A stretch of 6,460 bases of DNA from Candidatus Omnitrophota bacterium (GTDB lineage Bacteria; Omnitrophota; Gorgyraeia; Gygaellales; Profunditerraquicolaceae): positions 1 to 6,460 of the forward strand of contig JAGUWZ010000095.1 in the NCBI GenBank assembly GCA_020062065.1, in the 5' to 3' direction. The position numbers were made by a program, and so were the translations under genes. This document shows, in pieces, positions 1 to 4,886 of the stretch. Below the pieces are notes generated by a model. That model saw only the letters and a program-made list of their open reading frames with translations, ran no database searches and had not been told where the DNA came from. Positions within the stretch are counted from its first letter, which is position 1, and every line of letters starts with the position of its first letter.

Positions 1-18
1 ATCTGCGTGTATCTGCGT
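1..18. repeat. Short direct repeat at the window edge
   Basis: ATCTGCGT occurs at 1-8 and 11-18, two copies separated by GT. It looks like the edge of a degenerate word repeat continuing beyond the window. No coding sequence is visible in 1-131. Confidence 0.45.
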
Positions 19-46
19 TCAAAAGGCAGTTCTTAAATTGGCTAAT
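17..46 (-). repeat. Inverted repeat copy A, downstream of xseB
   Basis: Read on the minus strand, this copy starts ATTAGCCAATTTAAGAAC and matches 1993-2022 read on the plus strand at 27 of 30 positions. The two copies therefore face each other across xseA-xseB. Confidence 0.75.
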
Positions 47-85
47 TTAATTTCTAATCCCTACTTTGTATCAGATTCTTCGTTA

Positions 86-123
86 AGAACCTCTTTTACG
101 ATGCGGGATCGTAAAGGGGTTTT
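86..123. other. Hairpin downstream of xseB, uncertain terminator
   Basis: TTTACGAT (95-102) and ATCGTAAA (108-115) pair perfectly around GCGGG. The stem extends outward to 86 and 123 with one bulge and two pairs that are G-U on the plus strand but C-A on the minus strand. It starts 8-16 nt after the xseB stop, the right place for a terminator, and on the minus strand has AAAACCCC before and GAGGTTCTT after. No clean U-tract follows on either strand. Confidence 0.4.
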
Positions 124-131
124 GCGAAGAT

Positions 132-368
132 TTATTCTTCTATCTTCGACTCATCCAGAGGCTTTAATTCGAATTCGCCTTTTTTGTTTTTTACCAAGAC
201 GTCAATTTTTTTCTTGGCGCTTTCTAATCTCTGCGAACAAAGATGGGAGAGCTCCAAACCCTCCTGATATTTCTTTAAGGCTTCATCCAGAGAAAGGTTT
301 CCTTTTTCCAAATCCTCAACAATTTTCTCTAATTTTTTTAGTGCCTCTTCAAATTTAATTTCTGCCAT
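132..368 (-). CDS. xseB: Exodeoxyribonuclease VII small subunit
   Basis: XseB is the small helical subunit that binds XseA in several copies per large subunit and is needed for exonuclease VII activity. The 78-residue product matches the usual length of about 60-85. The signature is plain: KFEEALKKLEKIVEDLEKGNLSLDEALKKYQEGLELSHLCSQRLESAKKKIDVL (residues 5-58), two helices separated by the GNLSLDEA turn. A charged tail follows, ending KIEE. The start is set by AAAGGAGG 4 nt upstream. In most genomes xseB overlaps or nearly touches xseA; here a hairpin-filled 287-nt gap separates them, which could give the two cistrons different mRNA fates. No gene follows within the remaining 131 nt. Confidence 0.96.
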   Translation of the reverse strand: MAEIKFEEALKKLEKIVEDLEKGNLSLDEALKKYQEGLELSHLCSQRLESAKKKIDVLVKNKKGEFELKPLDESKIEE

Positions 369-372
369 AAAG

Positions 373-380
373 CCTCCTTT
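373..380 (-). promoter_or_regulatory. Shine-Dalgarno site of xseB
   Basis: AAAGGAGG on the minus strand, 4 nt before the xseB ATG. It is strong, and suggests xseB is translated independently of xseA despite the long structured spacer. Confidence 0.85.
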
Positions 381-389
381 AATGAGCAG

Positions 390-420
390 ACAATTTACGG
401 AGCAAAGCGACGTAAATTGT
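390..420. repeat. Hairpin H1, 10-bp palindrome just upstream of xseB
   Basis: ACAATTTACG at 390-399 and CGTAAATTGT at 411-420 are perfect complements around an 11-nt loop, GAGCAAAGCGA. The stem ends about 10 nt before the xseB Shine-Dalgarno site, so it leaves that site free. The loop shares AGCAAAGCGA with hairpin H4, although the stems are unrelated. Confidence 0.8.
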
Positions 421-440
421 AGCCCTTGACATCTTTGATG

Positions 441-536
441 TTATTGACCTTTGCCTTGCTAATGGAACGCCTAAACAGCTTTTTCCCTCACGGAAACCGT
501 TTCTTTTTGTTCCTTTGGCTATGCAAAGGTCAATAA
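441..536 (-). repeat. Hairpin H2, long nested inverted repeat
   Basis: Perfect 14-bp arms lie at 441-454 and 523-536 (TTATTGACCTTTGC and its complement). Nested inside are GGAAC/GTTCC (464-468 with 509-513), a 6-bp helix (473-478 with 497-502) containing a pair that is G-U only in minus-strand RNA, and TTTCC/GGAAA (482-486 with 492-496) closing a 5-nt loop. GCCC at 422-425 can also pair with GGGC at 537-540. A competing local stem CCTTTG/CAAAGG exists at 512-529. Confidence 0.75.
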
Positions 537-540
537 GGGC

Positions 541-623
541 GTCTGCGAATTAAACCCCTCACTCAGTTACTACGCAGAGATACTACTCTGTATCTGAGTG
601 AGGGGTTTAATTCAGCCTCAGAC
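541..623. repeat. Hairpin H3, perfect 20-bp inverted repeat
   Basis: Arms at 547-566 and 594-613 are exact reverse complements over 20 bp (GAATTAAACCCCTCACTCAG). Outside them GTCTG (541-545) pairs with CAGAC (619-623) across small bulges. Inside, CAGAG (575-579) pairs with CTCTG (586-590) around a 6-nt loop. It is the strongest palindrome in the window. No reading frame or U-tract explains it. A MITE-like or REP-like intergenic element, or a structured part of the mRNA, are both possible. Confidence 0.85.
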
Positions 624-654
624 TTAGGTTCGCTTTGCTTGGTAAGTCTAAGGC
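615..654 (-). repeat. Hairpin H4, directly after the xseA stop
   Basis: Arms at 615-626 and 643-654 pair over 12 positions. The one C-A mismatch on the plus strand becomes a G-U pair in minus-strand RNA, so the structure fits the transcript of xseA-xseB. The 16-nt loop holds AGCAAAGCGA (minus strand). It begins 1 nt beyond the xseA stop codon. There is no U-tract, so it is not a standard terminator. Confidence 0.7.
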
Positions 655-655
655 T

Positions 656-1987
656 TCATTTGACCTGCTTAACTGTACTTAAAATTTCTCCTTTATACAC
701 TTTGGTTTTTATTGTCTCACCTGTTTTTATATACTTTGCGTCTTTAATAATTTTGCCTTCAGGCATTTTAAAGGTGACACTATAACCCCTGGCTAATATA
801 TCTAAAGGATTAAGACTGGAGAGTTTTTCGATTAACCCTGAAAATTCCGAAGCCTTCAATTTAAGAAAGTGGTCAGTGTGCACATAAATCTGTCTTGCCA
901 AATCCAGCATTCTGGTTTTATATTGCGCAATCATGGCCGCAGGATTTAAAAGGGCCAATTTCTTAGTCGCGGATATAAGCTGGTTTCGATTTAATTCCCA
1001 GATGTGCCCTGCATTCAGGCAAAGCCTATGGATTAAATCATCTATGGTTTCTTTGAAACTCAACACCGAGTCTTGCAAAATTCTTTTTAATCTGCTGATT
1101 AAACTATCCAATTCTTCACTTAAGTCTTCTTTCTTGGGAATGACTAATTCTGCTGCCACAGAAGGTGTAGGTGCACGCAGGTCAGCCACTAAATCTGCAA
1201 TAGTCCAATCCCGCTCATGGCCTACGGCTGAGATTATCGGTATGCGGGAATTATATATTGCCCGGGCAACCATTTCTTCGTTAAATGCCCAGAGGTCTTC
1301 AATGCTCCCGCCGCCTCTGCCGACAATCAAAACCTCGATCTGTTGACTTAGAGGTGATTGTTGATTTAATCGGTCAAAATCTCCTATGGCTTGAGCAATA
1401 TCTTCTTTTGCCCCCTCTCCCTGAACCCGCACCGGATTAATAATAATGTGAATATCCTTAAATCTGCGCTCCAAAACTTTTAAGATATCCTTTATCGCTG
1501 CTCCGGTTAAAGAAGTTACCACCCCGATCCGCGAAGGCAGATACGGCATAGGCTTTTTATGTTCAGCCGCAAATAAACCTTCTTTTTCTAATTTCTCTTT
1601 TAACTGCTCCAGGGCTAATTGCAGGCTACCAATACCTTTTGGTTCAATCTTTTCTATAATTATCTGATATTGACCGCGCGGCGCATAGACTTCGATATTG
1701 CCGAAACAAATCACCTTAAGGCCATCTTCAATCCTAAATTTAATGTCTTTATTTATCCGACTGAACACAACCGCCTGAATTACAGAAGTTTCATCTTTGA
1801 GAGAAAAATAGTAATGGCCGGCGTTAGACGGTCGAAAATTAGAAACTTCGCCCTCAATCCAAATTCCATTAAAATTTCTCTCAAGTAGAAGTTTTATATT
1901 TTGAGTTATCTCTGTTACGGTATAAATATGCTTGTTTTTCGTTGATTTTGAGGGTGGTTCAAATAAATCAGCTATGTTTTCGGCCAT
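656..1987 (-). CDS. xseA: Exodeoxyribonuclease VII large subunit
   Basis: XseA is the catalytic subunit of exonuclease VII, which degrades single-stranded DNA from either end into oligonucleotides in the cytoplasm, in mismatch repair and DNA-damage processing. The 443 residues match the family length. An OB-fold DNA-binding domain covers about 20-115 (IYTVTEI at the start, WIEGEVSNFRPSNAGHYYFSLKD at 43-65). The catalytic domain shows SRIGVVTSLTGAAIKD (152-167), VGRGGGSIEDLWAFNEE (222-238) and AVGHERDWTIADLVADLRAPTPSVAAE (254-280). A helical coiled-coil region runs to about 390. The C-terminal piece has LNPLDILARGYSV (392-404). The start has no visible Shine-Dalgarno site (TAATAAAAG precedes the ATG), but no better start exists. 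Its partner xseB lies 287 nt downstream, far more than the usual close spacing. Confidence 0.97.
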   Translation of the reverse strand: MAENIADLFEPPSKSTKNKHIYTVTEITQNIKLLLERNFNGIWIEGEVSNFRPSNAGHYYFSLKDETSVIQAVVFSRINKDIKFRIEDGLKVICFGNIEVYAPRGQYQIIIEKIEPKGIGSLQLALEQLKEKLEKEGLFAAEHKKPMPYLPSRIGVVTSLTGAAIKDILKVLERRFKDIHIIINPVRVQGEGAKEDIAQAIGDFDRLNQQSPLSQQIEVLIVGRGGGSIEDLWAFNEEMVARAIYNSRIPIISAVGHERDWTIADLVADLRAPTPSVAAELVIPKKEDLSEELDSLISRLKRILQDSVLSFKETIDDLIHRLCLNAGHIWELNRNQLISATKKLALLNPAAMIAQYKTRMLDLARQIYVHTDHFLKLKASEFSGLIEKLSSLNPLDILARGYSVTFKMPEGKIIKDAKYIKTGETIKTKVYKGEILSTVKQVK

Positions 1988-1992
1988 CTTTT

Positions 1993-2022
1993 ATTAACCA
2001 ATTTAAGAACTACTTTTTGAAC
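1993..2022 (+). repeat. Inverted repeat copy B, just upstream of xseA
   Basis: This 30-nt stretch matches the reverse complement of 17-46 at 27 of 30 positions by eye. It lies 6 nt before the xseA start codon, so it makes up the immediate 5' untranslated region of that gene, where a Shine-Dalgarno site would be expected and is not seen. Confidence 0.75.
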
Positions 2023-2028
2023 ACCACC

Positions 2029-2053
2029 AAACCGCAAAAATTCTTTGCGGTTT
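2029..2053 (-). terminator. Hairpin after the GH39-like gene, possible weak terminator
   Basis: On the minus strand a perfect 10-bp stem AAACCGCAAA / TTTGCGGTTT with a 5-nt loop starts about 9 nt after the stop codon. It has flanking A and T runs but only a TTT tail followed by GGTGG, so termination would be weak. It is embedded in GCAAAGACGC-like words that extend into the last codons of the gene, so it may simply be part of a dispersed repeat. Confidence 0.4.
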
Positions 2054-2062
2054 TGCGCTGAT

Positions 2063-3976
2063 TTAGCGTCTTTGCGGCGTTAAATTAACAGCGGACTCAG
2101 TTTCTTGAGGCTTTTCTGGCTCTTGAAGTCTTTCGGGCTCTGGAATCTGTTCGGGCTCTTTAGGTTTCTTCTTTAAAACAATCAAATTCACCGAATAGGG
2201 ATTTAATATCAGGGTTTCTTGATACAAATCAGCGGCGCTGAGCTCTTTTATTTGCCTTGGCGCAAAATCACAGGATGAGCCGCATGCCTCATCCACGGTA
2301 TAGCTCTGATACAAATAGTTATCTTTTACTCCGTTCGAAATCTCTGAGTCAGTTGTCTCTTGAGTTTTATTTCTAAGGGGTTCAAGATTTTTAATCACCA
2401 GATTCATTTTGCGCGGCAAAGACTTAAATTTTTCAGCGCTCTCATTTAATTCCTGCGCCTTTTTTAAGAGTGTTTTTACTTTATTGGACAGCCGTAAGAC
2501 AGATACATCCAATTCCTTGCGCATGAGCTTGCCTAATTTATCCGACTTAACAATTGCCAGCAGTGATTTTCTTTCTGCCCTGTTTAAAAGCGCCATATTC
2601 TTAGATAAATGATTCTTGAAAATATCCGGGTCAATATAATTATATATAAGCAGAACAAAATGGTCTTTGGTCTTCGTGGGGATTATGCCTACAAATTCGT
2701 CATTAAGTTTGGTCTGTGGCAAGATTAAATTATCGCCTAATTCATTCAACATCCTAAAGACATTGTAGATGGACTTGGCTTGCCCCTTATACCCAGAAGG
2801 GGCTTGCTTAAACCCAAAAACCCCGACATTCCTGACTATGCCCTCTTTATTATCCTGGAAGTCTTCTAAAGAAAAAAAGACCTGATAATTAATACCTGCC
2901 TCATACATATTCTTGAGCCGACTGGGGATATAGCTGGCAGAGATATAAGCCTTTTCTTTTCTTTCGGCTAAGATATTTGCGCCGCTGTCATAATTCCACT
3001 CGTCTACAACCAAAGAAATATCCTTTTCGAAATGGAAATAAGAAAGCCAGGCCCTGATTAGGGTGGCAGAGTTTTTATTGTATGAAGTGATTTCCTTTTC
3101 TGTCTTGGGATCGGTGGAATAGGCATGCCAGCTGATGAAATTTAAAGGAAGTTTATAGTGGTAACAAAACTTTATTAGTTCATATATAAGGCTTCTTTCC
3201 GGGGTGATTATAGTGTTACCTTCAAAGTTCCTGAACCACCAACTTACTGAAGGGCCGCCTACCGGGATATGTATTTTAGTCTCATCCTCTAATTCCTTTA
3301 TACTTTCAGCTACAGCTCTGTATAAACTTAGATATTCTTGTTGCCGACCCAAAAAGAAATTGTCCAAATCAGGAGCGCTCCATACTTCATACCAGATATT
3401 GTATCTTTTCTTACAACTCAATTCTCTGATGTAATTCTTTATTAGTTCCTTAAAAAACTTCAAATTTGCAGGAGAGCTTTTTTTGTCTAAAACCTTACCT
3501 AACCCCTGGGGCATACTGAAGATATCTAAAATAACTATTCCGCCGGCATCGCTTATTTTTTTGATTATCTCTTCGTAATTACCCAATAATTTAGTTTGTA
3601 ACTCTTTATCCTTGGCCAGCTGACTTATTTCCCAGAGGTTATATTGTAGGCGGTAGATACCGCGGAATCCGATATCTTTCTGCCAGGAATCCAGAACTTG
3701 GCTAGCTGCTAATAACTGTGGCCAAGAGATCTCATTATGAAATCCCCGACCGCTTAAATCAATATTGGGCATAAAAATCTTAGGCAGAGGAATGGTGTTT
3801 GAGGTAACATCAAGAGTAAATTCAAGATCGGATTCTTGAGCAAATAATGAAGAATGACAAAGCACAAAGCACAAAGCACAAAATAATGACAAGGCACAAA
3901 TACCAAATGACAAAACATTAGTTTTGAAATTTGTCATTTGAATATTAGATTTATTTTGAATTTTGAATTTTGTCAT
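2063..3976 (-). CDS. Exported GH39-like glycosidase-fold protein, acid/base residue replaced
   Basis: This 637-residue protein resembles family 39 glycoside hydrolases (beta-xylosidase or iduronidase type). A hydrophobic signal peptide at about 21-46 ends LFA before QESD, predicting export. The barrel landmarks run in family order: EVWSAPDLDNFF (197-208), VGGPS (239-243), FISWHAYS (280-287), VVDEWN (323-328) and VGVFGF (384-389). The known family pattern is EVWNEPN for the acid/base and TEWN or TEYN for the nucleophile. Here Asn-Glu is Ser200-Ala201, while nucleophile E326 remains. A helical charged stretch follows at about 455-530, then a CGSSC pair (565-569), a C-terminal strand ending YSVNLIVL, and a Pro/Glu-rich tail (605-625). 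The start has no Shine-Dalgarno site, and Met14 is an alternative. Hydrolytic activity is doubtful; carbohydrate binding or transglycosylation is possible. Unlike its neighbours, it is not a nucleic-acid enzyme. Confidence 0.8.
   Translation of the reverse strand: MTKFKIQNKSNIQMTNFKTNVLSFGICALSLFCALCFVLCHSSLFAQESDLEFTLDVTSNTIPLPKIFMPNIDLSGRGFHNEISWPQLLAASQVLDSWQKDIGFRGIYRLQYNLWEISQLAKDKELQTKLLGNYEEIIKKISDAGGIVILDIFSMPQGLGKVLDKKSSPANLKFFKELIKNYIRELSCKKRYNIWYEVWSAPDLDNFFLGRQQEYLSLYRAVAESIKELEDETKIHIPVGGPSVSWWFRNFEGNTIITPERSLIYELIKFCYHYKLPLNFISWHAYSTDPKTEKEITSYNKNSATLIRAWLSYFHFEKDISLVVDEWNYDSGANILAERKEKAYISASYIPSRLKNMYEAGINYQVFFSLEDFQDNKEGIVRNVGVFGFKQAPSGYKGQAKSIYNVFRMLNELGDNLILPQTKLNDEFVGIIPTKTKDHFVLLIYNYIDPDIFKNHLSKNMALLNRAERKSLLAIVKSDKLGKLMRKELDVSVLRLSNKVKTLLKKAQELNESAEKFKSLPRKMNLVIKNLEPLRNKTQETTDSEISNGVKDNYLYQSYTVDEACGSSCDFAPRQIKELSAADLYQETLILNPYSVNLIVLKKKPKEPEQIPEPERLQEPEKPQETESAVNLTPQRR
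3862..3900. repeat. Heptamer repeat inside the signal-peptide coding region
   Basis: The heptamer GCACAAA (TTTGTGC on the coding strand) occurs three times in tandem at 3862-3882 and again at 3894-3900. Seven is not a multiple of three, so successive copies are read in different frames. All frames give hydrophobic or Cys residues (about residues 32-39, FCALCFVL), building the core of the predicted signal peptide. Related words AATGACAA lie on both sides. Confidence 0.75.
3904..3940. repeat. 11-bp inverted repeat around the second possible start codon
   Basis: CAAATGACAAA at 3904-3914 and its exact complement TTTGTCATTTG at 3930-3940 can form a perfect stem with a 15-nt loop. The alternative start Met14 (3935-3937) lies inside one arm. 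Upstream, TTTGTCAT words occur twice more at 3970-3983 and TTTTGAA twice at about 3954-3968, so the whole 5' end of the gene is low-complexity repeat DNA. Confidence 0.6.
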
Positions 3977-4001
3977 TTGTCATCAAAGATGTGTTTTGCT
4001 A

Positions 4002-4787
4002 TTAACATATAAGTTTTTTCTGGATTCTTACAATTGAACTGGCCCTGCCCGTATTCTCATCAATATCCACTACTGCGCCGTGAAGTTGCACATTGTCCAC
4101 TGCGACTTCAAATCTGGTAGGCACAGATGTGATAAATCGTTCTAAGACATCCTCTATCCTTCTACCGATAACAGAGTCGTATGCGCCAGTCATACCAACA
4201 TCAGTAATATAGGCTGTGCCTGGCGGCAAAATCCTTTCATCCGCTGTTTGTATATGCGTATGCGTGCCTAAAATTGCGGATACCTGACCTGCTAAATACC
4301 AACCTAAAGCCACTTTCTCCGAAGTAGCTTCTGCATGAATATCCACGATGATTGTATTCGTCTCTTGGGATATGGCTTCTTGCGCTTTCTTTGTAGTCTT
4401 AAACGGGCATTCCAGGGCCTCCATAAAAACCCTGCCTAAAACAGAAATCACGCCAATCTTTGAATTATCCTTAGCCCTAAATACACCCCATCCTGAGCCA
4501 GGGGCGCCTGTCGGAAAATTTAGAGGTCTTAAAATCTTGGGCTCAGTATTAATGAAATCGAATATTTCCCTCTTCTTCCAGATATGGTCTCCTGAGGTAA
4601 GAACATCTATTCCACATTCAAATAATTCCTCAGCGACCTTGGCGGTAATACCCGAACCACCTGCAGCATTTTCAGCGTTGGCAATCACAAAGTCTAAGCT
4701 ATAATCTTTTTTTAGTCCAGGCAAGAACTGCTTTACTGCTTCTCTTCCGGGTGAACCTACGATGTCCCCTACAAATAGTACTTTCAT
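4002..4787 (-). CDS. ymdB: YmdB-family metallophosphoesterase (TIGR00282 type)
   Basis: Members are dinuclear-metal phosphoesterases. Bacillus subtilis YmdB hydrolyses 2',3'-cyclic nucleotides and affects biofilm and sporulation decisions. The 261 residues match the usual family length. Visible metal or active-site motifs are the N-terminal VGDIVG (D8), NAEN (E39, N40), GDH (D67, H68), DIHAE (H151) and GTHTHIQTAD (H176, H178). The late signature ITDVGMTGAYDSVIG spans 194-208. In most calcineurin-like enzymes the third motif is GNH; here it reads GDH, so the metal-ligand Asn is an Asp. That may be normal for this lineage. The gene follows rny after 99 nt, the classic pairing, and ends only 25 nt before the GH39-like gene. 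The exact substrate in this organism is unknown. Confidence 0.93.
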   Translation of the reverse strand: MKVLFVGDIVGSPGREAVKQFLPGLKKDYSLDFVIANAENAAGGSGITAKVAEELFECGIDVLTSGDHIWKKREIFDFINTEPKILRPLNFPTGAPGSGWGVFRAKDNSKIGVISVLGRVFMEALECPFKTTKKAQEAISQETNTIIVDIHAEATSEKVALGWYLAGQVSAILGTHTHIQTADERILPPGTAYITDVGMTGAYDSVIGRRIEDVLERFITSVPTRFEVAVDNVQLHGAVVDIDENTGRASSIVRIQKKLIC

Positions 4788-4789
4788 TA

Positions 4790-4796
4790 CACCTCT
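4790..4796 (-). promoter_or_regulatory. Shine-Dalgarno site of the ymdB-type gene
   Basis: AGAGGTG on the minus strand, a few nucleotides before the ATG whose last base in plus coordinates is 4787. It supports the chosen start. Confidence 0.6.
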
Positions 4797-4839
4797 TTCG
4801 TTTACCGTTTAGCCACTTTCACCAACTTTTTTATTCACC

Positions 4840-4876
4840 TAGCGTTTACCGTATCTACGATAGGTGGTTAACGCTA
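4840..4876. repeat. Inverted repeat in the rny-ymdB spacer
   Basis: Arms at 4840-4850 and 4866-4876 pair over 10 of 11 positions (TAGCGTT, one mismatch, ACC). A small inner stem, TATC-TAC-GATA, lies at 4852-4862. The surrounding spacer repeats related words: CGTTTACCGT occurs at 4799-4808 and again in the left arm, and TTTAGCGTTAACC is its inverted relative. There is no U-tract after the hairpin on the minus strand (it is followed by an A-rich run), so it does not look like an intrinsic terminator. It is more likely a dispersed intergenic repeat or an mRNA stem between the rny and ymdB cistrons. Confidence 0.6.
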
Positions 4877-4886
4877 AACCCAACGC

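Noticed and set aside
86..123. Confident rho-independent terminator for xseB
   Set aside because: The position is right, but there is no U-tract and the wobble pairs favour the plus strand, so it is listed only as an uncertain hairpin.
38..358. Plus-strand reading frame opposite xseB, and similar ones opposite xseA, ymdB and rny
   Set aside because: These are antisense to strong, family-supported genes, and their translations show no domain signature.
379..432. 17-codon upstream open reading frame ending at the xseB Shine-Dalgarno site
   Set aside because: It starts ATG TCA on the minus strand and runs through hairpin H1, but has no well-placed ribosome binding site and no recognisable leader-peptide pattern. 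A frame this short is expected by chance.
429..441. ACATCTTTGATGT, repeated as its complement near 3982-3992
   Set aside because: A shared word of about 12 nt between two AT-rich spacers in a 6-kb window is expected by chance. I give it no functional meaning.
390..654. CRISPR-like array
   Set aside because: The hairpins differ in stem sequence and length and there is no constant direct repeat with regular spacers. They are palindromes, not a repeat-spacer array.
3850..3976. Lipoprotein signal for the GH39-like protein because of its several Cys residues
   Set aside because: None of the Cys residues sits in a proper lipobox such as LAGC or LSAC. The LFA-QE junction fits ordinary signal peptidase I better.
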